Assembly: GCF_041052385.1 (NCBI RefSeq)
Contig: NZ_CP163439.1
Coordinates: 4,081,001 to 4,145,000 of the forward strand
Direction: 5' to 3'
DNA length: 64,000 nucleotides
Origin: Streptomyces sp. R28
GTDB lineage: Bacteria; Actinomycetota; Actinomycetes; Streptomycetales; Streptomycetaceae
Every line of letters begins with the position of its first letter. The stretch's first letter is position 1. Of this stretch, positions 42,408 to 50,718 are shown one piece after another. The notes beneath the pieces are model-generated. The model did no database searches and was not told where the DNA came from. It was given only the letters and a program-made list of their open reading frames with translations. Both the position numbers and the translations under genes were made by a program.

Positions 42408-42767
42408 GTGTAGTGCGCCTTTCTCCATGCCGACCCGGGCCTTCGTCGGCCTCGGATCGGGTCTCGATCCCCCCGGACTGCTGGAGCTGTGCCCGGCCGA
42501 CGATCCGTCGACCACGTGGCGCACCCAGCCGAACATTCGGGTGGTGCTCGGCGGGCGTCGTGAAGATCTATCACGGCCGTCACAGTGATCGGCTACGAAG
42601 CTTGTGGCGCATCACACAAGAAGAACCGGACAAAATCATCGCCGCCCCCCATACGGGGTGGCGGCGTTGACGCGATCGTTATTCGGATTTGAGCGTCCTC
42701 TGAGCGAACACGGAACCATCACATATCGCCACAGGAACGTTGCAATCTGCGCCATGCGCGTCTCGCT
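42408..42767. other. 360 bp intergenic region with a hairpin
   Basis: No gene seen. CGCCGCCCCCCATACGGGGT...GGCGGCG (42640-42666) forms a strong hairpin; read on the minus strand it is followed by ATGATTTTGTCC and could end the clpS-DUF2017 transcript. An ATCAC/GTGAT palindrome occurs near 42569-42588. The permease promoter should lie here. Confidence 0.5.
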
Positions 42768-43376
42768 CTACGGCATGAGCGTGGCGACCAGCGTCTCCTG
42801 GAGCCCGCCCAGCCACAGGTACGCCATCACCATCGGCTTGCGCGGGTCCTCGTCCGGGAGCCGGTAGAGCAGGTCGGTGTCGTCCTCGTCGGTGATCTCC
42901 AGGCGGGAGCCGATGGCCAGGCGCAGGTCGTTGAGGGCACCGAGCCACTGCTGGGACTCCTCGGGGGAGAGCTTGAGCACCGCGCCGCCCTCACCGGCGG
43001 AAGCGGCGCTGAGCGCGTCCAGGGAGCGGACCACCGCTAGCGCGTTGTCGCGCTTGCCGGCGCGCAGGTCGTTCTCGGTGTAGCGCCGGAACTCCGAGGA
43101 GTGCGCCCGCTGCTCCTCGGCCACCTTGGGGCCGGGGTTCGCCTCCGGGTCGCTGTACGCGTCCGGGAAGAGGCGCTTGAGGACCGGGTCGGCGGGCGGT
43201 TCGCTCGGGCCCTCGGCGAAGAGCTCGGCGAGCGGGTCGTCGGGGGCTTCCTCGGCGGGGCCGGGGCCGATGAGTTCCAGCAGCTGGACGGCGAGCGACC
43301 GGATGATGGAGATCTCGACGTCGTCGAGGGCGACGGCCGCGCCGCCGCCGGGGAGCGGTTCGAAGGTTCCTGGCAT
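42768..43376 (-). CDS. DUF2017 domain protein
   Basis: 202 aa. Actinobacterial DUF2017 pattern (GGAAVALDDVEISIIRSLAV, LVATLMP end), conserved next to clpS in Streptomyces. Acidic, helical, no catalytic motif. Its ATG overlaps the end of a 208 bp inverted-repeat element, which provides AGAGGA about 9 nt upstream; the native RBS may have been displaced. Confidence 0.85.
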   Translation of the reverse strand: MPGTFEPLPGGGAAVALDDVEISIIRSLAVQLLELIGPGPAEEAPDDPLAELFAEGPSEPPADPVLKRLFPDAYSDPEANPGPKVAEEQRAHSSEFRRYTENDLRAGKRDNALAVVRSLDALSAASAGEGGAVLKLSPEESQQWLGALNDLRLAIGSRLEITDEDDTDLLYRLPDEDPRKPMVMAYLWLGGLQETLVATLMP

Positions 43377-43583
43377 TGGGGGGTGTCCTCTGGATCAGGT
43401 CGGCTGTAACGCCGAGTGCATCATGGCCGACCCGAGCGGGGTCTGGTGCGTGCAGCTGCAAGGCGGAGGAGGGAGTCGACGCGGAGCGTCGGCGACTGAC
43501 GACAACGCGGCTGGGGGTCCCCCCTCTGGGGGAGTGCGTGCCAGGCCCCGCGACGCCGAGCTGATCCAGAGGACACCCCCCAA
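43376..43583. mobile_element. 208 bp MITE-like element with perfect 23 bp terminal inverted repeats
   Basis: TTGGGGGGTGTCCTCTGGAT(CAG) at 43376-43398 is the exact reverse complement of 43561-43583. The 162 bp interior has no ORF of its own but contains further palindromes: GACGC-GGA-GCGTC near 43483 and GGGGGTCCCCC around 43513-43532. It lies in the clpS-DUF2017 gap and touches the DUF2017 start codon. No transposase present, so it would be non-autonomous. Confidence 0.85.
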
Positions 43584-43624
43584 GGCGATTCGCTACTTCC
43601 GGTCCTGCGGGCGGGGGCGAGCGG

Positions 43625-43933
43625 TCATTTGCGGTCGTGCTGGAGGGTGGCCCACAGACCGTAGCCGTGCATGGCCTGCACGTCGCGCTCCATCTCCTCG
43701 CGCGTACCGCTGGAGACGACCGCCCGGCCCTTGTGGTGGACGTCGAGCATGAGCTTGGTGGCCTTGTCCTTGGTGTAGCCGAAGTACGACTGGAAGACGT
43801 AGGTCACATAGCTCATGAGATTGACCGGGTCGTTGTGGACGATCGTGACCCAGGGGACGTCCGGCTCGGGGACGGCGAAGACCTCCTCCGCCGACTCGGT
43901 TCGTTCGATCTCTAGGGGAGCGGGTGACGTCAC
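43625..43933 (-). CDS. clpS: ATP-dependent Clp protease adaptor ClpS
   Basis: 102 aa from GTG 43933. Core VTIVHNDPVNLMSYVTYVFQ followed by GRAVVSSGTREEMERDVQAM. ClpS delivers N-end-rule substrates to ClpAP/ClpCP; the Asn-Asp in HNDPVN contacts the N-degron. Paired with DUF2017 downstream and divergent from pncB. Confidence 0.95.
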   Translation of the reverse strand: MTSPAPLEIERTESAEEVFAVPEPDVPWVTIVHNDPVNLMSYVTYVFQSYFGYTKDKATKLMLDVHHKGRAVVSSGTREEMERDVQAMHGYGLWATLQHDRK

Positions 43934-44131
43934 AGACCCATGCTGCCACCCGAGGGGGGTGGTCGCACAAACGGGCTGCGCAAGCGCGCCTGTTGTGACC
44001 TCCACCCCACAAATCGTCAGAGTGACGAAATGGGGGTACCATCTGTCGTCATGCTGCATACACCGGGGGACAACCCCCGGACCCCCGGCCGACCCGGGGG
44101 CGCCCGGAGAGTCATAGCTAGGAGAGCTGTC

Positions 44132-45490
44132 GTGGATGTAGCGGACCTTGGGCTGCCGGTGGACGTTCCCTCGACGGCGCTCTTCACGGATCAGTACGAG
44201 CTCACGATGCTGCAGGCCGCCATGAAGGCGGGCACCGCCGAGCGGCGGAGCGTCTTCGAGGTCTTCACCCGGCGGCTGCCCGAGGGGCGGCGCTACGGCG
44301 TCCTGGCCGGCACCGGCCGGGTGCTGGACGCCGTCGAGAACTTCCGCTTCGACCCCGACGTCCTCGGCTTCCTGCGCGAGCGGAACATCGTCGACGAGCA
44401 GACCCTGCGGTGGCTCGCGGACTACCGCTTCTCCGGCGACATCTGGGGCTACCCCGAGGGCGAGGTCTACTTCCCGGGCTCGCCGATCATGCGGGTCGAG
44501 GGCACCTTCGCCGAGTGCGTGCTGCTGGAGACGGTGATCCTGTCCATCCTCAACCACGACTCCGCGATCGCCGCCGCCGCCTCACGCATGTCGTCGGCCG
44601 CCGGTGACCGCCCGATCATCGAGATGGGCGCCCGGCGCACACACGAGCTGGCCGCGGTAGCCGCGTCCCGCGCCGCGTACGTCGGCGGCTTCACCTCCAC
44701 CTCCGACCTGGCCGCCGGCTTCCGCTACGGCATCCCCACCGTCGGCACCAGCGCCCACGCCTTCACCCTGCTGCACGACCGCGAGCGGGACGCCTTCCAG
44801 GCCCAGGTCGACTCCATGGGCCGCGGCACCACGCTGCTCGTGGACACCTACGACGTCGCCGAGGCGGTCCGTACGGCCGTGGAGGTCGCCGGGCCCGAGC
44901 TGGGCGCCGTCCGCATCGACTCGGGCGACCTGCTGCTGGTCGCACACCGGGTGCGCCAGCAGCTGGACGAGCTGGGCGCGACGAGCACGAAGATCATCGT
45001 CACCTCCGACCTGGACGAGTACGCCATCGCCTCGCTGGCGGCGGCGCCGGTGGACGCGTACGGCGTCGGCACCCAGCTGGTGACCGGGTCCGGGCATCCG
45101 ACCTGCTCGATGGTCTACAAGCTGGTCGCCCGCGCCGAGTCCGCCGACGCGGGGGCCCCGCTGGTGCCGGTGGCGAAGAAGTCGAGCGGCGGCAAGACCT
45201 CCATCGGCGGCCGCAAGTGGGCCGCGCGGCGCCTCGACGAGTACGGCGTCGTGGAGGCCGAGGTCGTCGGCACGGGGGCGGTGCCGGACGGGCTCGCCGA
45301 CCGGCAGCTGCTGGTCGAGCTGGTCAAGGGCGGTGACGTGGTGGCCCGTGAGCCGCTGGACGTCGTACGGGACCGGCACACGGCCGCTCGCGCGAGTCTG
45401 CCGCTGTCCGCGACTCAGCTCTCGCGGGGGGAACCGGTCATTCCGACGGAGTATGTCAACGGGCGCGCGGGGAGCCGGACGGGGTCGTGA
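44132..45490 (+). CDS. pncB: Nicotinate phosphoribosyltransferase
   Basis: 452 aa from GTG 44132 (GGAG 8 nt upstream). Motifs: ALFTDQYELTMLQAAMKAGT, EMGARRTHELAAVAASRAAY, VDTYDVAEAVRTAVEVAG and IRIDSGDLL-like VRIDSGDLLLVAH. Converts nicotinate and PRPP to nicotinate mononucleotide for NAD salvage. pncA follows 137 bp later, completing nicotinamide recycling. A longer N-terminus from 43940 or ATG 44051 is possible but less likely. Confidence 0.94.
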   Translation: MDVADLGLPVDVPSTALFTDQYELTMLQAAMKAGTAERRSVFEVFTRRLPEGRRYGVLAGTGRVLDAVENFRFDPDVLGFLRERNIVDEQTLRWLADYRFSGDIWGYPEGEVYFPGSPIMRVEGTFAECVLLETVILSILNHDSAIAAAASRMSSAAGDRPIIEMGARRTHELAAVAASRAAYVGGFTSTSDLAAGFRYGIPTVGTSAHAFTLLHDRERDAFQAQVDSMGRGTTLLVDTYDVAEAVRTAVEVAGPELGAVRIDSGDLLLVAHRVRQQLDELGATSTKIIVTSDLDEYAIASLAAAPVDAYGVGTQLVTGSGHPTCSMVYKLVARAESADAGAPLVPVAKKSSGGKTSIGGRKWAARRLDEYGVVEAEVVGTGAVPDGLADRQLLVELVKGGDVVAREPLDVVRDRHTAARASLPLSATQLSRGEPVIPTEYVNGRAGSRTGS

Positions 45491-45627
45491 AGCGAGTGCG
45501 CCCGGCGCGCTCACTCCATGCCCCCTCCCGCACGGCACCCGAAGTCTCTAGGCTCGGAAGTTCACGGCCGGGCCAGCACCCTTTTCACCGTCCCGACCTC
45601 AGCGTCCATAACCGAAGGACACCGACC

Positions 45628-46218
45628 ATGCGCCGCGCCTTGATCGTCGTAGATGTGCAGAACGACTTCTGCGAGGGGGGCAGCCTCGCGGTGTCCGGCG
45701 GGGCCGATGTGGCCGCCGCCGTCACCGAGCTCATCGGGCAGGCGGCCGGGTCCGGCTACCAGCACGTCGTGGCCACCCGCGACCACCACATCGCGCCCGG
45801 CGGCCACTTCTCCACGAACCCCGACTTCGCCCACTCCTGGCCCGCGCACTGCGTCGCCGGCACGGAGGGGGTTGGCTTCCACCCGAACTTCGCCCCCGCC
45901 GTCGCATCCGGCGCGATCGACGCCGTGTTCGACAAGGGGGCGTACGTGGCGGCGTACAGCGGGTTCGAGGGGGCCGACGAGAACGGGGTGAAGCTGGCGG
46001 ACTGGCTGCGGGCCAGGGAGGTCTCGGAGGTGGACGTGGTGGGGATCGCCACCGACCACTGCGTGCGGGCGACCGCGCTGGACGCCGCACGCGAGGGCTT
46101 CCGTACGCAGGTCCTGCTGGACCTGACCGCCGGAGTGGCCTCGGAGACCACGGAACGGGCACTGGAGGAGATGCGCGAGGCGGGGGTCGAGCTGTCCGGG
46201 AAGCCGGTCGTCGCGTAG
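45628..46218 (+). CDS. pncA: Nicotinamidase (isochorismatase-fold)
   Basis: 196 aa. Catalytic Asp in ALIVVDVQNDFCEG, metal-binding DHHIAPGGHF, Lys in AVFDKGAYVAAYSGF, and nucleophilic Cys in IATDHCVRATALDA. Converts nicotinamide to nicotinate, feeding PncB. RBS GAAGGA before ATG. The stop runs into a 23 bp tandem repeat. Confidence 0.94.
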   Translation: MRRALIVVDVQNDFCEGGSLAVSGGADVAAAVTELIGQAAGSGYQHVVATRDHHIAPGGHFSTNPDFAHSWPAHCVAGTEGVGFHPNFAPAVASGAIDAVFDKGAYVAAYSGFEGADENGVKLADWLRAREVSEVDVVGIATDHCVRATALDAAREGFRTQVLLDLTAGVASETTERALEEMREAGVELSGKPVVA

Positions 46219-46280
46219 CGCTCCGCGGGGGTGCCGCGTAGCGCTTCGCGGGGGTGCCGCGTAGCGCTTCGCGGGGTGCC
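46213..46280. repeat. Three tandem 23 bp repeats at the pncA stop
   Basis: GCGTAGCGCTTCGCGGGGGT (with GCC) occurs three times (46213-46235, 46236-46258, 46259-46280, the last 1 bp shorter). The first copy includes the pncA TAG. Each contains AGCGCT-type symmetry and might fold on its own. Confidence 0.85.
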
Positions 46281-46284
46281 ACGA

Positions 46285-46390
46285 TTGGCCGTCGGGCGGC
46301 TGCGGCGCCGTTGTGGCTGGTCGCGCCCGCGCGGCGGAGCCGCATATCGATGCAGCCCCGCGCCCCTTGAGGGCGCTGCCGAACCGCAGC
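46285..46390. repeat. Streptomyces-type dispersed intergenic sequence
   Basis: The segment with GGCTGCGGCGCCGTTGTGGC, TCGCGCCCGCGCGGCGGAGC, CGCATATCGATGCAGCCCCG and CGCGCCCCTTGAGGGCGCTG resembles a sequence I have seen repeatedly in intergenic regions of many Streptomyces genomes. No ORF. Recognition is from memory, not from a search. Confidence 0.55.
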
Positions 46391-46416
46391 CGGCCTGCGT
46401 CAGGGCTGCCCAGCGC

Positions 46417-46761
46417 TCACGCCGGCGCCGCCGGTCTCCTCAGCAGGGCCCTGATCGGATGCCACAGTTCCTGGGCCAGGTCCGGGCTCGCCACGACACC
46501 GTTGTCAGGGGCCGTTCGCCATATCAGGCCGTCCGGGTGGTGCAGGACCGCCGTGATCTCGTCCGGGCTCGGCGGGGCGGCGTTGCCGCGCAGGTAGACC
46601 GCCCGCATGCCCAGGTTGCGGAGCCTGGTCAGGGCTCGGGCGCGGTTCTGGGCGTGGACGAGGACACGGACGCAGCCCGTGCCATGGGCGGTGGGGCTGG
46701 GCAGGTTCAGCGCCACCACCACGCTGCCGGTCGGCAGCTTGCAGAAACCTCCTGCGGCCAT
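46417..46761 (-). CDS. Conserved hypothetical protein
   Basis: 114 aa (starts MAAGGFCKLPTGSVVVALNL). An alpha/beta pattern with NRARALTRLRNLGMRAVYLR and WHPIRALLRRP. No family recognised, no signal or membrane helix. Position between pncA and the M6 protease is shared with S. coelicolor as I recall it, so it is probably real. Confidence 0.6.
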   Translation of the reverse strand: MAAGGFCKLPTGSVVVALNLPSPTAHGTGCVRVLVHAQNRARALTRLRNLGMRAVYLRGNAAPPSPDEITAVLHHPDGLIWRTAPDNGVVASPDLAQELWHPIRALLRRPAAPA

Positions 46762-46860
46762 GCGGTCACACCCCCGTGCGAGTCGGTGTCAAGGTCTGGA
46801 TCAGGGTCGGCGTGGGTGCCGATGTCAATAAGGGAAGCACAGGGTGCACCTAAACACGAT

Positions 46861-46890
46861 CGGCGGCAACCCGCCAGGGGGCTGCCGCCG
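46861..46890 (-). terminator. Terminator of the secreted protease gene
   Basis: CGGCGGCA (46861-46868) pairs with TGCCGCCG (46883-46890), with extra CCC/GGG pairing inside. On the minus strand it is followed by ATCGTGTTTAGG. About 29 nt after the protease stop. Confidence 0.75.
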
Positions 46891-46918
46891 ATAATGCTCT
46901 GACCTGCGAAGATGATGC

Positions 46919-49267
46919 TTACTTCACCGCAGCGCCGACCTCGACCGTGATCGTCGAGCCGTCATAGGCCTCCTTGATGATCTTGATCTTGGTGTTGGTG
47001 TCAGTGATCTTGACGCCCGCGGTCGGGGTCGCCGCGTCGTAGTACGTGTTGGTGCGGTCGTTGAAGACCGGCACCCCCGCACGCGACGGAATCCGGGTCG
47101 CGACGTCCGCGTTGTGCAGCGTCATGCCGTCCGTGCGGAACCGGCTGAACGGCGCGTCGTAGGACTGGATGCGGTTGCGCATCAGCGTGCCGTCGGACCA
47201 CTTCAGCGCGGTCGGGTGGGAGTCGACCGGGAGGACCAGGCCGACACCGGGGTGCTTGCTGGTGTTGTTGTCCGCCTGGGAGGTGTCCCACTTCCAGATC
47301 AACAGGCCGTTCTGGTACGCGTAGTGCTCCACCCAGTCCGGACGGGTCGACGAGAAGCCGAAGTTGTACGGGCCCGACTTCAGGGTCTTGTCGTACGACA
47401 CGTACTGGCGGTTCTCGGCGATGTAGTACTGCGCGTAGTCGTCCGTGATGGACGCGCCGATACGGGAGAAGCCCTTGGTCGCCCAAGCGGCGTCCGCGCT
47501 CTCGGCGTTGTCGGAGAACAGGGCCGTGCCGTCGGCGGTCACGGTGATCTCGTCGGCCGCGAAGCCCTTCTGGGCCACGCCGCCGTCCGTCTGGTAGCGG
47601 AAGCGCAGGTCGATCTTCTTGCCGGCGTAGGCGTCGAGCGGGAAGACCAGCTTCTTGTAGGCGTCCACCGTGCCGGTGAGGGCGGGTTTGCCGCTGGCGT
47701 CGCGCGGGAGGGCCGCACCGTCCACCGTGCCGTCGACGGCCGTCCAGTTGGCGCCGCCGTCGGTCGAGACCTCGGTGTAGAGGTAGTCGAACTCGGCCTC
47801 GATGTCGTACCAGCCGTCAAGGGTGAGGGCGGCGGAGGACTTGCCCGTGAGGTCCACGGAACGGGTCAGCGTGTTGGCGAGGCTGTCGCCGCTGCCGCTC
47901 CACCACTGGTTCGCGCCCTGCGCCGGCTTGACGATCTCGGTGGTGACCTTCTTCTTGGGCAGCTCGACCACGAGGGCCTGCTTGTGCCGGGTGTTGTACT
48001 CGGCCACGCCCAGCTTGTGCTCGGACTCCGTCGCGGCCTTCGCCTTGTCGTAGTTCAGCCAGCCCAGCTGGAGCTTGTCCCAGGCGGTCATGTCGCCCGG
48101 CAGGTCACCGATCTCCTTCTTGCCGGTGCCCAGCCAGGAACCGGAGGACATCAAGGTCCAGAAGCCGGTGGAGTTCTCACCGCCGGAGGTGTCGTAGTGG
48201 TCCGGCAGGCCGAGGTCGTGGCCGTACTCGTGGGCGAAGACGCCGAGCCCGCCGTTCTCCGGCTGGATGGTGTAGTCGCCGACCCAGATGCCGGTGGAGC
48301 CGATCTGCGCGCCGCCCAGCTTGTTGTCCGAGGGGCCGGTGGCACCCGCGTCGGTGCCGAACGCGTACCAGCGGTGGGCCCAGATCGCGTCGGTGCCCTG
48401 CGCGCCGCCGCCCGCGGACTCGTCCTCACCGGCGTGCACGATCTGGAAGTGGTCGATGTAGCCGTCGGCCTCGTTGAAGTTGCCGTCGCCATCGAAGTCG
48501 TAGCGGTCCCACTGGTCGAACTGCGCGACGTCCGCCTTGATCTCGGCGTCGGTCTTCCCAGCTGCCTTCTGCTGGGCGACCCACGCGTTCAGACCGTCGC
48601 TGACGACGTTCCAGACGCTGGAGCAGTTGGTCTGGCCGCAGGCGTTGTTGCCGTAACGGGCCTCGTTGTAGGGGACCTTGACCCAGTCGGCGACCTCGCC
48701 CTCGACCGAGTAGCGGCCCGAGGACTGCTTCTCGTAGTACTTCTTCATCGACTCGGTCTTCTTGCCGGTGCCGAAGTAGAGGTCCTGGAAGTGCTTCTGG
48801 TTGTAGTCCGCCTGCCAGGCCGTCGAGTTGTCCTTGGCGCGGTCGGGCTCGGCTATCTGGTTGTGGGCCGGGCCGGGCGTGCCGCCGAAGTCACTGATCT
48901 GGTCGCCGAACTCGACCAGGATCGTGAATATCTTGTCGGTCTTCTCGCGGCCCAGCTCGACGTACTTGCCGTCGCCCTTCTTGCTCTTGAGCTCGACGAC
49001 CTGCGAGCCCGCGCGCTCCTTCACCTTCGCCTTGCCGGATATGACCTGGTTGAGGGCTTCTTGGCGCTGGGCCTCCTGGGTCTTGCTCAGGGGGCCATCC
49101 AGGTCGTGGTCGGCGTGAGTGTGCTCCGCCGGGTCGTGCCGCTCCACGGATGCCGCCGAGGTGCCTTCGCCGGCCTGCGCCACCGCGTAGGTCGAGCCCG
49201 TCGCCGCGGCTGCCGCGAGCGCGACGGCGGTTGCCGCCGCTCTGAACGTCCAGGGTCTGCTGGTCAC
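46919..49267 (-). CDS. Secreted M6 metalloprotease (immune inhibitor A-like)
   Basis: 782 aa from GTG 49267 (GGAGGAAG upstream), preferred over ATG 49315. Signal peptide TFRAAATAVALAAAAATGST with cleavage near VAQA. The zinc motif is VFAHEYGHDLGLPDHYDTSG (HEXXH plus third ligand). Further N-terminal propeptide and C-terminal beta-sandwich regions (DLRFRYQTDGGVAQKGFAAD) match the immune inhibitor A family. In Streptomyces such proteases are development-associated exoenzymes. The 390 bp upstream gap may hold its regulation. Confidence 0.95.
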   Translation of the reverse strand: MTSRPWTFRAAATAVALAAAAATGSTYAVAQAGEGTSAASVERHDPAEHTHADHDLDGPLSKTQEAQRQEALNQVISGKAKVKERAGSQVVELKSKKGDGKYVELGREKTDKIFTILVEFGDQISDFGGTPGPAHNQIAEPDRAKDNSTAWQADYNQKHFQDLYFGTGKKTESMKKYYEKQSSGRYSVEGEVADWVKVPYNEARYGNNACGQTNCSSVWNVVSDGLNAWVAQQKAAGKTDAEIKADVAQFDQWDRYDFDGDGNFNEADGYIDHFQIVHAGEDESAGGGAQGTDAIWAHRWYAFGTDAGATGPSDNKLGGAQIGSTGIWVGDYTIQPENGGLGVFAHEYGHDLGLPDHYDTSGGENSTGFWTLMSSGSWLGTGKKEIGDLPGDMTAWDKLQLGWLNYDKAKAATESEHKLGVAEYNTRHKQALVVELPKKKVTTEIVKPAQGANQWWSGSGDSLANTLTRSVDLTGKSSAALTLDGWYDIEAEFDYLYTEVSTDGGANWTAVDGTVDGAALPRDASGKPALTGTVDAYKKLVFPLDAYAGKKIDLRFRYQTDGGVAQKGFAADEITVTADGTALFSDNAESADAAWATKGFSRIGASITDDYAQYYIAENRQYVSYDKTLKSGPYNFGFSSTRPDWVEHYAYQNGLLIWKWDTSQADNNTSKHPGVGLVLPVDSHPTALKWSDGTLMRNRIQSYDAPFSRFRTDGMTLHNADVATRIPSRAGVPVFNDRTNTYYDAATPTAGVKITDTNTKIKIIKEAYDGSTITVEVGAAVK

Positions 49268-49657
49268 TTGCTTCCTCCCCCGCGTTCGGGCGCACGGAGG
49301 GAAGGTCCTGGTCATGGAGGTTCCGCGCGCACCTGATCAACGCGTGTAGTCAAGTGACGACATTTGACTAGAGGTTAAGCAGAAAAGACAGACCTTGACT
49401 TGCACACCTCAATTGCACTATGCGGAGTCGATGTTCATTTAACGGACAACGATCTTTCGTCAACGGGCGCGTGGCCCCGTCCACTTGATGGACGGCATGA
49501 CTCCGTGCGCCCCCTGTGCACCGGCACTGTTGGTTAGGTCACGCTTACGGTTTGTTCCGCTCGGGCATGCACGCGGTTAGAGTCGGATGGCGGAACGCCC
49601 GGACGTCGGCGGAAAGCCAGGCCGAGACCCCCGTGCACCCCTGATTCCGAGGACACG
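49268..49657. other. 390 bp AT-richer intergenic region upstream of the protease gene
   Basis: No gene found. The base composition is clearly richer in A and T than around it. TAGTCAA (49347-49353) and TTGACTA (49364-49370) form an inverted repeat, 10 nt apart, about 80 bp before the protease start. A TTGACT-17-CTATGC spacing at about 49396-49424 on the plus strand is promoter-like, possibly for the small gene at 49658. Confidence 0.5.
49347..49370. promoter_or_regulatory. Palindrome, candidate operator of the protease gene
   Basis: TAGTCAA-10 nt-TTGACTA, perfect 7 bp arms, in the AT-rich upstream region of the M6 protease gene. Shape fits a dimeric repressor or activator site; which one is unknown. 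Confidence 0.4.
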
Positions 49658-49936
49658 ATGATCATGCCTCGTCCGACTGCCGCACAGCTCTCCTACGGCT
49701 CGTGCACCGTGATCTTCTCGACGCTCGCCATGCTGCTGCTGTCCCAGACCAGCTCGGGCGTGGGGATCGCGGTCATCGCCGTCTCGGCGCTCATGCTCGG
49801 GCTGCTGGTCGCCATGACGGTGCCCATGCCGAAGAAGCCCCGTGTGGTGGCGATGCGCAAGCCCAAGCCCGCCGCCGCGGAACGGGAACCGGCGGAACGG
49901 GAACAGACCGAAGAACCGGTGCTGACGCAGTCCTGA
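49658..49936 (+). CDS. Small membrane protein
   Basis: 92 aa. Two helices (about 11-31 SYGSCTVIFSTLAMLLLSQT and 33-52 VGIAVIAVSALMLGLLVAMT) followed by a charged cytoplasmic tail (KPKPAAAEREPAEREQTEEP). Start ATG 49658 or 49664. Convergent with the RDD gene. Function unknown. Confidence 0.7.
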   Translation: MIMPRPTAAQLSYGSCTVIFSTLAMLLLSQTSSGVGIAVIAVSALMLGLLVAMTVPMPKKPRVVAMRKPKPAAAEREPAEREQTEEPVLTQS

Positions 49937-49942
49937 CCCGCC

Positions 49943-50629
49943 TCAGGCATTGGTGCTGACCACCACCGTCTTCGCCGCCTTGTCGTGCAGGCCCTGCTTG
50001 TAGGGCCGGTCGAAGAAGCTCCAGCCGCCGCAGATCGCGGTCCAGATGCAGGCGCAGCAGAACGCGAACGGGATCCACAGCACCGCCGCCCGGATCAACG
50101 CGGTCTGCACGGACGGCGTGGCCCCGTTGTCGAGGTTGGCCACCCTCATGTTGAGCAGCTTCTTGCCGAGCGTCTGCCCCGTCCTGACGGTCATGAAGGT
50201 GTCGTAGCCGATGAAGAGCAGGACGGCGACCAGCGACTGCAGGAAGGACTTGCCGTACTCCACCTCGTCGGCGTCCACGTTGTACTCGGTGACGCCGAAG
50301 CCCCAGGTGAGCAGCCAGACCACGACGGCCACCAGGATCATGTCGATGATGCGCGCGAGCGTGCGCTTGCCGCTGTCGGCGAGCGGCGGCATCCCGGCGA
50401 GCGGGTCGGTGGGGTAACCGCCGCCGCCGTACGGGTCCCCGCCGTAGGGGCCGCCGCCGTAGGGGCCGCCGCCGGAGGGGCCGCCGCCGGAGGGGGGCGG
50501 CGGCTGGTCACCGTACGGAGGCTGTTGGCCGTACGGCGAGCCCGAGCCCTCGGGCGGCGGGGGCTGCTTCCTGAACGGGTCGTCTTCCGGGGGCTGCTGA
50601 CCGGAGCCGGGAGGCGGTTCACTGCTCAT
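49943..50629 (-). CDS. RDD family membrane protein (first)
   Basis: 228 aa. A Pro/Gly/Tyr-rich cytoplasmic N-terminus (GGGPYGGGPYGGDPYGGGGY) leads to the RDD domain of three to four helices (RTLARIIDMILVAVVVWLLT, RTGQTLGKKLLNMRV). RDD proteins are linked to Na+/H+ antiport in some bacteria; often transporter-like of unknown substrate. Sits 89 bp after the second RDD gene; probably same operon. Confidence 0.88.
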   Translation of the reverse strand: MSSEPPPGSGQQPPEDDPFRKQPPPPEGSGSPYGQQPPYGDQPPPPSGGGPSGGGPYGGGPYGGDPYGGGGYPTDPLAGMPPLADSGKRTLARIIDMILVAVVVWLLTWGFGVTEYNVDADEVEYGKSFLQSLVAVLLFIGYDTFMTVRTGQTLGKKLLNMRVANLDNGATPSVQTALIRAAVLWIPFAFCCACIWTAICGGWSFFDRPYKQGLHDKAAKTVVVSTNA

Positions 50630-50718
50630 GGCCCGAGTCGACCTCGAACCCCCCGGCTTCGCATCCGGCGCGGGGCCGTCCGGAGTACGGAATCGTCCGT
50701 GCGGTTCGCCGTGTGCGG

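Noticed and set aside
43395..43583. Two 62 aa ORFs starting MGGVLWI on both strands in the clpS gap
   Set aside because: They arise from the 23 bp inverted repeats at the ends of the 208 bp element, not from a gene.
47114..49336. A 740 aa plus-strand frame opposite the M6 protease
   Set aside because: Val/Leu/Gly-rich shadow; the minus strand encodes the HEYGH protease.
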